Shown: positions 1-16,930 of the stretch, one piece after another
Layout: every line of letters begins with the position of its first letter
Position numbering within the stretch: the stretch's first letter is position 1
Origin: Selaginella tamariscina
Lineage: Eukaryota > Streptophyta > Lycopodiopsida > Selaginellales > Selaginellaceae
DNA: 64,000 nucleotides
Reading direction: 5' to 3'
Assembly (NCBI GenBank): GCA_003024785.1
Contig: PUQB01000656.1
Location: 1-64,000, forward strand
Notes under the pieces: model-generated
Databases searched by the model: none
The model's input: the letters and a program-made list of their open reading frames with translations, nothing else
Told to the model about the DNA's origin: nothing
Position numbers and translations under genes: made by a program

Positions 1-929
1 CATGAATATATAAAACTCAATACTCGTATGGCCTTTGTCTGAATTCCTCTGCGAACAAGTCCACAATGGATTTGCCTTGTTTCACCTGGCATGCAAAATC
101 TTATTATATACATACATTCTACATATATTAAGTATATTCTTAGTATATTAAAATATATTAAGTTTATTTTAAATCAAGATTTCATCATAAAACTTTTATG
201 TAAAAAAGAATGATTGTATCTACACGTTGTATGTGTGTGTGAATAGCTGTAATACATGCGAGCATATACAAACATCAGTAAACACAGGCACAGACACACA
301 ATGTAGATGCTTATATTTACGTATTTATTCATATACACATTTTATTGTTCTTAATGTATGCATAACATATTTGTATGAGTACATATATGCGTTATGGAGA
401 ACATGGCTACACTGTATGTATATTTATCATATGACATATTATTATATAATTTATATATATATATATCGCACACCACACACACACTCACACTGTATATAAA
501 TACACTGAATATAACTTTTCTTCAGCAGCTTTGGAATGGACCTACGAAGATAATCTGATGCGATAGAATTATAAAAACAAATGCTAAAAGTTGCCAGCAA
601 ACGCCCTTTTGTCAATATGTGTTGGTCGCCTCGTGAGTTCCATTTTTCTATTATATATTATGGACAAGTCTAGTCTTGTATATGTTACATACATATTTTA
701 TAATATACCTTTTTGTATTTACTGTCACCAACGAGAATCGATCATCGTATTCCTTTTGTCTAGTAGCTTGTCCTACATTAAGGTGGAATCAATTAACATG
801 TGAACTTTAACATCGTCTATAGCAAATGAATGTACGTTAGTTAGCCATATTAACTTCATATTATTATATACAAGTCTAGTCATAGACTTACCTATATAAT
901 ATTTATATTTTGACATTTTCTTAATTAAA

Positions 930-1165
930 CTAGTAGGTTGAGAGGCAATTAATTTAATGGGAACTATTGCAGCAGCAGAGAATAAGTTCTCGGCTCGTAT
1001 GCACAATGAGAATAAGGACCACTTTATTCAAAAGTAAAATTTTGATTTATTAATTAAACTTATTTATTTATTCTGGTTAGGCTTGCCATTAGAGAGAATA
1101 AGAACAACATGTGCCTTTGGAAAGTGAATATACTCTCGCTAATGAATCATATTCTCAGATACCAC
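930..1165 (+). pseudogene. broken copy A of coiled-coil exons 2-3
   Basis: This block matches, on the plus strand, the minus-strand exons at 16262-16166 and 15977-15714 of the coiled-coil gene. The source exon reads VERQVIQWELL; here the frame reads VERQLI and then TAA, so it is dead. The second pseudo-exon keeps the string 'gcctttggaaagtgaatata' that encodes PLESEY in the source. No other open frame spans it. It cannot make the parent protein. Confidence 0.8.
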
Positions 1166-1539
1166 CATTAATATATAGTGTATAATTTATACTATGTAAA
1201 CATATACAAAACTATTTAGTTTACATATTGTATAGTCTATATCTCTATGTGTGTGTGCCATAAATGAATATTATACATGTACCTGCTTATGTAACATAAA
1301 CATGTATGTATTCATATTAGATAGGTTTGACATATGCAAATAAATAATGTAAATTAACATATACGTACTGTTCAGTTTATACACTTTGGACTGTGCAGTT
1401 GTAGGCTTACATTTTATATGTTTCCGTATTGTTTAGTTTATACAACACTTGAACTGTGCAGTTGGTAGGATAACAAATATGTTTTATAATATACCTGTAT
1501 TAAAAAACAATTAAGTTTTGTATTTAGTATTTACTAATG

Positions 1540-2339
1540 CGACATCTGACACACAAGCTTGTAAGTTTTGTAACTATCTAAAACATTATATTATTATGCA
1601 GTATTAATATGCATGTGTGTATATATACATATATATATGTACGTTCTCACCTGTTTCTCGTTGGCATGCTTGTGCCCTGCTCATTGTCTCTTGTATAACC
1701 CTCTCTTTATCCTTCACTGTGTTTTCAAGACTGGCAATCTCCTTTCTAAACCCCTTAGCCACCTCTTCTCCCTACAATAATGAAGATATGTACACATCAA
1801 TCAATAAATATTTATTTTGAAATGGAATATGGTAGACCACCTTCTACATGACTATAGTAAATAACGTCTGCACAAAGATCACTTGTTATCCAATTAGTTC
1901 AACTTTTAATGGAGAGAGAGAGATCATTACAATATTCCAAATATAATAGATGTGTGTGTACTATACCTGCTTTTTACAGTCTTTTAGCTGGGTTTCGAAC
2001 AAGGCTTTCAAGCCAGTATGCTCCATACGAAGCTGAGAGAGTGCATTTTTCCGTATTTGACATGTCATTTGCCAGACGAAGGTTCAATTCCTGTGCGTAA
2101 GCCAGAGCTTTCTCCTTTCTGTCCAGCTGCTGAGCATATTCCTCTGCATTACGAATAATATCCGCCTTCATAGATTTCACTTGACTTTCTAGTTCAATAA
2201 TCCTCACTGTGTCCGTGCTTTCCTCGTACAAGTTTTCACAATCTATCTGTAAGACAAGTTATGTATATATAATGATATCTTATATGTATTATTATACAAT
2301 TAGATAATATATGTTAATTAAGCTTACCTTAATTTGTGC
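1540..2339 (-). pseudogene. recent duplicate of two exons of the coiled-coil gene
   Basis: About 800 bases copied from 11912-12757, same orientation and almost identical, introns included. It carries the exon starting IDCENLYEESTDTVR and the exon starting GEEVAKGFRKEIASL. Two differences are clear: the exon has one extra T near 2049, which breaks the frame after NDMSNTE, and the intron lacks about 25 bases present in the source near 12316-12340. The copy interrupts the older repeat array exactly after the word 'tactaatgcg', which in another repeat copy (4300-4311) runs on uninterrupted. No flanking exons or promoter are present, so it is a fragment. High intron identity implies recent duplication, or possibly an assembly artefact. 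Confidence 0.85.
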
Positions 2340-2839
2340 CACATTAATTAATTAACAATAATAAATATTTAAATTATATAAAATTCTGTTTTATAAATTT
2401 CAATTATAATTCTTACTCATTTAAATGTCTTTCTTCTTCTCCTCGATTTCATTTCATTTACACCTTATAATAATAATAATTAAATTTTATTTTTTTATTT
2501 ATACTCGTATGTTCACGTTCATGCATATCACATGATGTGCATGAGTTGGGCGGCTTCACTAGCGGAGCCTCCCAAATTAGCCCCCAATTCAAAGGGGGGC
2601 TGAATTCTGCAAATTATCCCATATTTATGTACTTATATAAAATATGTACTATTTGTATGCTATATACATGCATAATGTTTATATATGACATGAAAGGATA
2701 CGCATACTTGGAGAACATGGCTATAGTGTATGTATACTTATCATATAACAGATTATTATATAATATATATATTATTTATATATATTGCACACCACACACA
2801 CACTCACATTGTATATATACACACTGAATATGACTTTTC

Positions 2840-3475
2840 TTCAGCAGCTACTGGAATGGACCTTGACCACTTGACGAAGATACTCTAATGCGATAGAAAA
2901 TCGCGCACTTATAATTAATATCATTGTTGCCAGCAAACGCCCTTTTGTCAATATGTGTTGGTCGCCTCGTGGGTTCCATTTTTCTATTATATATTATGTA
3001 CAAGTCTAGTCATGTATATGTTTACATATATATTTTATAATATACCTTTATTAAAATTTTATATTTTCTGTCGTCAACAAACGTATTGTCGTGACTAATT
3101 TTGTTGTCTCGTATCTTGTCTTACATCAAGGTGGAATCAATTATGTTATTTAACATCGTCTTATAGCAAATGAATGTACATATATACAAGTCTAGTTATT
3201 ATTGATATTGTGGATAATTTCTTAATTAAATTAGTAAGTCGAGAGGCAATTAATTTAATGGGAACTGTTGTTGCAGCAGAGAATAAGTTGTCGGCTCGTA
3301 TGCACAATGAGAATAAGGACCACCTTATTCAAAAGTCAAATTTTGATTTATTAATTAGTTATTTATTCTGGTTAGGCTTGCCATTAGAGAGAATGAGAAC
3401 ATGTGCCTTTGGAAAGTGAATATACTCTCGCTAATGAATCATATTCTCGTAAGAAAGCTGATACCACCATTAATA
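2840..3475 (+). pseudogene. broken copy B of coiled-coil intron 1 to exon 3
   Basis: Second copy of the repeat unit. Pseudo-exon 2 lies at 3238-3337 and pseudo-exon 3 at about 3373-3470. It carries the same TAA in the same place as copies A and C (frame ERQLI, stop). It also keeps the 'gccagcaaacgcccttttg' block of the intron near 2930. Confidence 0.75.
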
Positions 3476-4454
3476 TATAGTGTATAATTTATACTATGTA
3501 AACATATACAAAACTATTTAGTTTACATATTGTATAGTCTATATCTTTATGTGTGTGTGCCATAAACGAATATTATGCATGTATCTGGCTATGTGTATGT
3601 ATTCGTATTAGATTATGCAAACATATACATACTGTTCATATTATACACTATGTGAACTGTGCAGTTGAAGGCTTACATTTTATATGTTTATTAGTTTATA
3701 CACTACGTGAACTGTGCAGTTTGTAGGCTTACATATATTTTTATAACATACCTGTATTAAAAAAAAATTAAGTTTTGTATTTACTGTCACCAATGAGAAT
3801 CACCGTGTTCTCCGTGTTAAAGAGCTTTTGTCTCACATGAAAGTGAAACCAATTATGCTGACAAGTAAACTTTAACATGTTAATTAGCTTGTTAGCTTAC
3901 ATTATATGTTTGTATATTATTTATATTGTTGACAATTAATGTAAGCTGATATCACCATCAATATATATATATAGTTTATACTATGTAAACTATACAAAAC
4001 TATTTAGTTTACATATTGTATAGTTTATATGTGTATGAATATTATGCATGTATCTGCCTATGTAAACATAAACCTGTATGTATTCGTACGAGTCTTGATT
4101 TGACATATGCAAGTAAATAATGTAAATTAACATATACATACTGTTCAGTTTATACACTGTGAACTGTGCAGTTGTAGGCTTACATTTTATATGTTTCCGT
4201 ATTGTTTAGTTTATACAACACTTGAACTGTGCAGTTGGTAGGATAACAAATATGTTTTATAATATACCTGTATTTAAAAACAATTAAGTTTTGTATTTAC
4301 TAATGCGAACCATTGTGTTCTCGGTGACAAAAAACTTTTGTCTCACATGAAAGTGAAATCACTTGTGTTAACAAGTAAACTTTGACATCGTATTAATTAG
4401 CTTGTTAAGTTACGTTATATATGTTTGTATATCATTTATATTGTTGACAATTAA

Positions 4455-4712
4455 ATTAGTAGGTTGAAAGGCAATTAATTTAATGGGAACCATTGCAGCA
4501 GAGAATAAGTTCTGGGCTCATATGTAAAAGGAGAATACCTTATTAAATTTGATTTTATTAATTAGTTAATTATTTATTTATTCTGGTTAGGCTTGCCTTT
4601 AGAGAGAATAAGAACAGCCTGTGCCTTTGGAAAGTGAATATACTATCACCAGTGAAGCATATTCTTAGAAGAAGCTGATACCAAAACATGAAGACCATCA
4701 AAAGGTGGATTT
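4455..4712 (+). pseudogene. broken copy C of coiled-coil exons 2-3
   Basis: Third copy. Pseudo-exon 2 (4461-4545) has the same TAA as copies A and B. Pseudo-exon 3 (4588-4710) extends further than the others, to the words 'gaagctgataccaaaacatg' and 'gaccatcaaaaggtggat'. These match the source codons for KKADTKHENHQKVDV with small indels. It shows that the ancestral copied fragment covered at least half of exon 3. Confidence 0.75.
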
Positions 4713-5384
4713 CATTCTTTATATATAATGTTTAGTCTATACTATGTAAACATATACATATTTACATTATATGTAAACTATATAGCTTACATATTGTATA
4801 TTCTATATCTGTGTGTTCCATAAACAAATATTATGCATGTATCTGCCTATGTAAACATAAACTGTACACATTCGTATTAGATATACAAGATCTTGGTTTA
4901 AGTAAATAGTGTATATTAACACAAAATACTGTTCAGTTTATACACTACAAGTTGTAGGCTTACATTTTATATGTTTACGCATTGTTTAGTTTGTGTGTGT
5001 GTGTGAATTGATGTCCATAGATACATGTAGATATTTCCATTACGCGTTTCTGTTTGTTAGCACATTTTTTGATAGTGTAAAATGTACAAGTAGAAATAAA
5101 ATATTCCATATTATATTTATATATTGCTTGTCTAATCCGTATATTTAATTGAAGAGAAGCTGAGAACCTTAGCAGAATAGATAAGCTTTAGATGACTAAT
5201 CCTCCAAGGGACACACAACACAGGTAGTAGATGCAGATTTAACACGAGCAGATCTAAGAAGAAGAAGTTTTGAAAATTTGAATGTCCATTCAACAATACC
5301 TATCGACTGTTATAAGGTAATTAAACTTATTTGTCATATAATCAGTGATAATCAAAATTTAACAAAAGGTGTCATTTATCTCTC

Positions 5385-5825
5385 ATTGAGTGCTTTTGCC
5401 ATTCCTCAAAATTATTAATCACAAGACAAAACAGACATATATAACATTTATATTTAATCTTAACACTATTTCACCATGTTTTATATAACATTGTTTTCTT
5501 AAACTTTTGAGTTACTCTAACAAAGAGTCTACACTTCAAGTTTCTTTTGTTAAGACTAATAATTGGATTTCCACTCTCTCAGATCAGCTTGACCACTCTC
5601 TCATGAGTGTTTTGGTACATTCTTCCATTCCTCAATTCAAAAACTTGCAAATTTGTTAATCACAAGATCAATTTACCATGGCACTCGACAATGCAGAAGG
5701 TAATATATCCATAATTTAATTACTCATATACAACATTTTATTTAGTCTTAACACTATTTCACTTAAACTTTTTGAGTTAAGAGTTTATACTTAAGACTAA
5801 TTCAGCATATCACTCTTCAGATCAG
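5385..5825 (+). repeat. tandem duplication of the 5' region of the ankyrin gene
   Basis: Segment 5385-5590 resembles 5625-5825: 'ccattcctcaa', 'ttgttaatcacaaga', 'cttaacactatttcac', 'tttgagtta' and 'agatcag' recur in the same order. The right-hand copy contains the start codon, tiny first exon and first intron of the ankyrin-PGG gene. The left copy has 'accatg' at a different point and no matching first exon. It is therefore probably a decayed duplicate of the promoter and leader. Confidence 0.55.
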
Positions 5826-8800
5826 TTTGCATTGCACCGTGCAAGTAAGAATGGCAATTTAAGTTTGGTGAAGGACTTGCTTGGAGGTGATGAGGTCAAA
5901 ACAAAAATACTACAAAAGGACAGCGATGGTGACACGGTTCTCCATGTTGCCAGCACTGTGGATGTTCTGAGGTTTCTTTTGGAGAAGCTAGGCGATACTG
6001 CCAAAGAGGGAATTTGCCAACCAGATCGACGTGGCCGCACAGTGCTCCACGACTGTTTTGGGAAAGATGTGGACATGCTTATGGTGTTGGTTGACTTGCT
6101 GGAGGATCAACTGGGGATGTGATTTTCAGAATGGACAGTCAAAAGATGACAGTTCTACATCATGCTGCCGAGATTGGTAATTTGAAGGCTATCGAGATCT
6201 TCCTCTCTAAATTGGGCAATCAAGCCAAAGATGAAATTCTTCGAACAGATAAGTCTGGTAAAACAGTTCTTCATAGGGCTGCTGCAGGTGGGATATAAAA
6301 GCTTTCAAGGAGATAATGTCTAGGTTGAGCGATGACTATGAAATGAGTGAGACAGACATTAATGGTGACACAATCCTTCATACAGCTGCTCGGAAAGGTA
6401 GTGTTAGCATTGTGGAGTTTCTCTTAGATAGACTAGGAGATCAAGGTTCTAAAGATGCGATCCAGCGGAAAAACAAAGACAACAGAAACATTCTGCATGT
6501 AGCTGTCTACGAGGGAAGAAGGATGCTCTCGTAGTATTGCTTGACAAGCTTGGCAACGAAGCAAAGTGTGTGATACGTGAGAAGGATTGTGAAGGTGACA
6601 CAGTGCTTCATGCAGCTGTTAATTCTCATCAGTTTGACATTATCAAGGTTGTGTTGACTGCTCTAGGTAGTCAAGCACCCAATATCATCAATGAGAAAGA
6701 TACGTCGGGAAAGACAGTTCTTCGTCTAGCCGTTGATCATGGTAATGTTGACATTGTAAATTTAATCGTATGGAAGCTAGGTGAGCATGCCCCAGATGGA
6801 ATATTTGAAGAAGATTCTATTGGTAGAACTGTCCTTCATGAAGCAATTGAAAGAGGAATGTGGTATATTCAAGACACTCATGGATAAGCTTGGTGACAGA
6901 GCAAAGGAAGGGATTCTTAAAAAAGATAAAAAACAGACCCTTTTCATGCAGTTGTAAACGGTGGCAATAGTGACATTTTTAAAATGTTGACTGGAATTGG
7001 GTGTTCAAGCCAAGGATACAATTCGACAGGCAGATGTGATGGTAACAACCCTCTTCACCTTGCTGTTCGGTTGGGTAGGAGCAACATGATCAAGGAGATT
7101 GTTGAGCTAGGTGGTGACGACCTTTTACGTCAACGCAATCCGTGAATGCAACACCCATACACGTAGCTGCTGCTGATGTTTCGGGGAGCAAGGACATATT
7201 GAAGAGTTTATTCCAGCTAATGAATATTAAGGTGCAAGAAATGAAAGGTACGTTTACTAAACTAGCCATTTTGAATTGATGCTCACAATATTACTTTACA
7301 GATATTCTCGACACGGGTCGCACTCTTCACGTTGCTTGTGAATTAGGCAACAAGTATATGCTGGAGACTTTGCTCAATCAAAATACTGAAGGAGCTGTCG
7401 AAGATATTATGGCACGTGACGAGTTGTTCCTAGGTAACACTGTTCTTCATGCAGCTGCAATTGGAGGAGATCTTGATATTGTTAAGCAACTGTTGGATGT
7501 TGTTGGTTCGTCGTGCAACGACATCAACAAAGTAAAAAATTGGTACGGTCAAACACCTTTGCATTTTGCTGTAGCACAGACAACTATGATCTGGTTCAAT
7601 ATTTAATTGAGGAAAAAGGTGCTAATCCAGCTCAAGAGGATAATGCAGGTGTGACACCATTGCATTTTGCTGCTAGAAGCGCATCTCAACGTGTTTTACA
7701 ACTCATAAGTGATTCATTGGGGACGGACTACAATATTAACCAGGTAACATGCTTGGCTGGTCTTAGTCCTTTACATTATGCTGCATGGAATGGCAACGGA
7801 GGCATTGACTGGTTACTGGGAACAGAAAAGAACAACAAGGACCGAATTGATTTGGAAGTAAAAGACAAAGTGGAAAATTAGCGCCTTGGTATTGGTCAGT
7901 TCTAGGTTCTGTCGCCATAACTACAACAAGGAACGTTCTCATCGGGTATTGAAAACTTTGATGCCCATATTGATAAAGGAAAGAATCCATTTACAGATGA
8001 CATCAAGAAGTCTCCTAATGACATCAAGAAATGTTTTGCTTTGATGATTGCCCATCTTAGCAAAGGAAAGAAACCATTTCCAGATGACTTCCAGAAGTCT
8101 CCTGATGACATCCAGAAATTTCTTAAAGAAGATCGTTTAAATTTGGATGGCGAACTTTTGGATCTTGCATGTTGGAAGACGTTGGAAGGAGTCTCTCGTG
8201 GAAAGCTGAGTCTGAGTTCGAATTTGATTTCATGCGTCGCTGCCTTTGGTAATGCTACCACAGCTTCAAAACTTCTCGATGAGCTACAGCTACAAAAGGT
8301 AGACAACATAACATTTGTGCAGGAGTTGTTGCGTCGATCTCGACCATTGGAATTTGCTGCTATGCGTGCCAATGCTGACGAAAGTAGGGTGGGTGTGGCA
8401 GAGAAATTTTTGGAAAAAAATGAAGTTCTGGCAGTAATGGAACTCCATAAGCAACTAAAGTCCAGTTTCAACAAAGTGTTGCAGAGCAGGGACAAAAAAG
8501 GCTTAGAGTTTGCAAAACTCTTGGTGAAACACATGCGACCGTCTCAGGTTCATGATTTATTGCAACTTGAATTATTTCGTAGAATGGACCCGGAACTAAA
8601 GAAGAGAATGGAGGATAAGCTAAAGAAACTAAGGTGGCTGGATCAGCTCGAGCTTGAAAATTTTGATAAGTTTGTGCAAGATGTACCTCTGGCTTACTGG
8701 ATGACACATCTCCAAACTGAACAAAAGGCACTCCATACATCAACATCACCTGAACGAAAGGAGTCAATATCCAACATCGTAATGTTCATTAAGGAGCTTA

Positions 8801-9978
8801 TCAGTAACCAGGCGGTGCTAGACTATCCCAACAAAGTAGACACAAGATCCATTTCAAGCGAGTCAATATCCAACATCGTAATATTCATTAAGGAGCTTTC
8901 AGTCCATAAAACAACGGATAGCCGAACTAAAGGCACAGGCGTAGTAGAATCGAGCAAGGGCTATCCCAACAACGTGGGCAAGCACACTGGCCGGACAGCT
9001 TTACACTGGGCAGTCATCTTTGGTGAGGAGGAGATAGTCAAGGAGCTTTGTGGAGACCCAAGGTGCAAGCGGGATGTGGTCGACAGGTTTGGAAAGTTAC
9101 CTTATTCGTATGTAAAATTGCACCAGACTGAACATTTCGACGGCTACCTCAAATGGGATAAATACGACGAGAGCATGCAAAGGAATCGGGATGTGTACAT
9201 TGATGGACTCAATGCAATCTTGATTGGAGCAGCATTGATTGCAACGGTCACATTTTCAGGTGTGTTACAACCCCCGCTTCAGTATCCCATGAGCAACCGC
9301 GACCCAAATCCAGATATTAAGTATGTGGCCATCAACAGGGCGGACGTGCAGACATTTTGGGTGTTAAACAGCTTGTCCTTCTTTTTTAGCATGGCCAGTG
9401 CTTTGGCTGGGATCACCGGGGTGTTACCCAATGGTGCGGTTATCGATTTGGCACTGGTTCATCGTATTAGGAGGTTGTTAGTTAAAGCTGCTTTCTTTCT
9501 TGTTCTCTCCATAACCTTTGTTCTTGCTGCTTTTGCATCGGCTGGCTTTGCGGTGTTACCACAGGTGCTCAAGCTACGAGCTAACATGATAGCCACAACA
9601 CTCTTTGGAGGATCTTTTTGTGTATACATGCTTTGGAAATTTGCCAAGGCTGTTGGCCAGGCTGTTCACGCTCTTACACCTGAAAGTTCGTGGATTTCAA
9701 TACCGAAGTTAATATGGAGGTGTTCAACATGGAGTTCAAAATGGAGGAGTTCAATATGGAGTTCAGTATGGAATTCAATAGTTAGTCGTAATCAAAAGAT
9801 TCCCAAAGCCGAACCATCGAGAAAGGACAAGTCAATCTGTGGCTATGTTCCTCGGGAGTATGTTTGGTACGATGGGTTGTGGGATGAACCGTTTGCTAAG
9901 ATGGATGAACCGTTGGATAAGAAGGATGAACCGTCTGATAAGAAGGAGAGCCGCATCGACATTTCAAGTGAGGGTTGA
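5678..9978 (+). CDS. ankyrin-repeat protein with C-terminal PGG membrane domain (frameshifted in this sequence)
   Basis: Encodes an ACD6/ITN1-type protein: N-terminal ankyrin repeats, then a PGG domain with four membrane spans; family members act at membranes in defence and stress signalling. Exon 1 (5678-5699, MALDNAE) joins exon 2 at 5821 across a 121-base GT-AG intron; a 54-base intron lies at 7248-7301. At least ten ankyrin units with TVLHxAA or TPLHFA cores lie at 5.83-7.85 kb. A linker follows, then an isolated GRTALHWAV unit near 8985. The PGG domain is at about 9180-9670 (RNRDVYIDGLNAILIGAALI, then four hydrophobic segments). The ankyrin part is split among frames: shifts at 6113-6116, 6290-6292, 6516, 6855, 6868 and 6928-6933 are each cured by one more base of the run; others near 7140, 7575, 7868 and 7950 are less clear. 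The last 1.9 kb is open. Probably a real gene with consensus errors; a decaying pseudogene is the alternative. Confidence 0.8.
7960..8130 (+). repeat. intragenic tandem duplication in ankyrin-PGG linker
   Basis: Two adjacent units encode related peptides: KGKNPFTDDIKKSPNDIKK and KGKKPFPDDFQKSPDDIQK. A second duplicated pair, SISNIVMFIKEL and SISNIVIFIKEL, lies at 8763-8900. Near the C-terminus there are short reiterations of WSS(K/V)W and DEPxxKxDEP. The linker and tail of this protein grow by local duplication. Confidence 0.7.
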
Positions 9979-9998
9979 GAGAGGATGTCACAGGGCAT

Positions 9999-10014
9999 AA
10001 TAAAGTTTAATAAA
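9999..10014 (+). terminator. polyadenylation signals of ankyrin-PGG gene
   Basis: Two overlapping AATAAA-type hexamers (9999-10004 and 10009-10014) lie 20-35 bases after the stop codon at 9976-9978. This spacing fits a plant near-upstream element. Confidence 0.45.
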
Positions 10015-10103
10015 TATATGGTTGCTGAATATAGTTGCTATAAATGTAAATGTATGTGTGTGTGTGTATGCTACACACTTCTGAATTAAACATGATAATC
10101 CAG

Positions 10104-10736
10104 ATATTTCAGCGGAGCAGGCCTTTGCAATGCAGATCTATGGTAATTTGCATTCATATAATTATATATTTGTATAAGTCATTTTGAAATGCATTAACCT
10201 CTGATTTAAAATACATTTGGTTAAAAGCTAAATTAAAATATATTAAGAATGTGCGACTATATATATTACACAATTTAATACACTCAGGAAATAAACTTTT
10301 ACGTATGGCATGTAAATGTGTGTGTGTGTGAGGGGGACAGCTTTCTCATAACAAAGGTACTCTATCTATACTATCGATATGTTAATATAATATATACAAA
10401 TCCAAATCATTTTAAGTTTTAAACACTTTTTAAACATATTACCGTCATGTGTATGTATATTATTACATATTAATGCATGTATTATATGTTTTAATTAAAT
10501 GTGAGTTCTTTCTCAGATGTACAGAGGAGGAAAGATTTGTTTGACGATCCCCTTTGGACACACACACACACGTGTGTGTGCGTGTGTGCGCGCACAAATT
10601 AAATGTAATGTGATATATAAATATTACTTTTTTGATTATTATTATATATATTTTTATTTTATTAGACCGACGTTATGGGATTAGCGGCAGATGATGACCC
10701 GCAGACATACGTGTCTCCACATATTAACTTATATTA
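10104..10736 (+). CDS. orphan terminal exons of an unrecognised gene
   Basis: Three short open pieces are bounded by splice-like sites. Exon a (10104-10142) follows 'aatccag' and ends before GTAATT, reading ISAEQAFAMQIY. Exon b starts at 10517 after 'tttctcag', reads DVQRRKDLFDDPLW in matching phase, and runs into a CA/TG microsatellite where its donor is unclear. Exon c starts at 10666 after 'attttattag' and reads TDVMGLAADDDPQTY, then VSPHINLY and TAA (10734-10736). Phases agree between a and b and are open in c. I do not recognise the family and find no 5' part: the ankyrin gene stops at 9978. It may be a 3' remnant of a relocated gene, or a small gene with unseen first exons. Confidence 0.35.
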
Positions 10737-10909
10737 AAAAACATAAGTGTGACTGTTTTATTGTAAAACAATTGCCTTATTATAACGATATCTATATTTA
10801 TTTGGTTTTGTTTAATTTATATACCAATCCACAAAACCAAAAAAAAATATACAAATTTAATTAAGTAATACAATTGCAAAAAGTATATATATAATATATT
10901 TCTGTGTTG

Positions 10910-16262
<5,353 letters not shown>

Positions 16263-16930
16263 AGAAAATGTCAACAACGTAAGCACATATATAACGTAAG
16301 TCTACGACTAGACTTGTATATAAAAATATGAAACTAACAAGTTAACAACACGCATTGCACAAAAGGGTCATTTGCTGGCAGTAAATGCAAAACTTAATAT
16401 CTCATTTTCAATACTGGTATATTATAAAATATATAAGCATGTAATATATAATAGAAAATAAAACCCACAAGCGAACCAACACATATTGATCAAAAGGGCG
16501 TTTGCTGGCAGAAATTGAAATTTTTTAGCATTTTTTATAATGTTGGTTTAAATCATAAAGATTTGTAACATATGAATATAGGTAATGATTTAACTTGGAC
16601 GTTTGACATATCAATCAAAGTGCGTGATTTCTATACCCATCATGTCACATAATAGAAAACATATATATATAAATAATTACAGAAAACTTTGTAACTTTCA
16701 AAATGTTAAAGTTAAAACGGATACATAAATGAAGATCCATATATGTATGTGCGTGCTTGCGTGCGCGTATTACGCGTGTTGTACGAGTGTATATATTATA
16801 GCTATAGAAATAAACAGAAAATTCAAAAATTTTGTGAAAATCTCAGAAAACGTACAGAAAATGATAGAATATTGATGATTTCTTCATAAATGCGAGATTT
16901 TGTGTGAAAAACCGAAGAAAACCTATGGCG

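Larger units (their letters stand above)
340..5000. repeat. array of diverged tandem repeats derived from coiled-coil gene
   Basis: Repeated blocks fill this stretch. The segment at about 360-1140 returns at about 2700-3460 and partly at 3795-4710. A second sub-repeat, with the words 'gaactgtgcagttg' and 'taggcttacatttta', occurs near 1390, 3655, 4155 and partly near 4950. Parts of the unit match the reverse complement of intron 1, exon 2, intron 2 and exon 3 of the coiled-coil gene at about 15.78-16.55 kb, including the shared words 'gccagcaaacgcccttttg' near 590 and 2930. I see no intact gene in the array. Between the recognisable blocks lies AT-rich DNA with TATA and CA runs. Confidence 0.8.

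Noticed and set aside
227..499. Open frame of 90 codons rich in Y, I, C and H
   Set aside because: It is a translation of TATA and CA microsatellites inside the repeat array; no domain and no splice context.
340..5000. CRISPR array or centromeric satellite
   Set aside because: Units are long, unequal and contain recognisable exon pieces; a eukaryotic gene-derived array explains them.
5821..7881. Calling the ankyrin half a pseudogene
   Set aside because: Most breaks are single-base shortfalls in homopolymers and the same pattern occurs in otherwise conserved genes, so decay is not the simplest reading, though it is not excluded.
7902..8534. 210-codon open frame on the minus strand
   Set aside because: Shadow of the ankyrin-PGG frame on the opposite strand; low-complexity serine-rich text and no homology.
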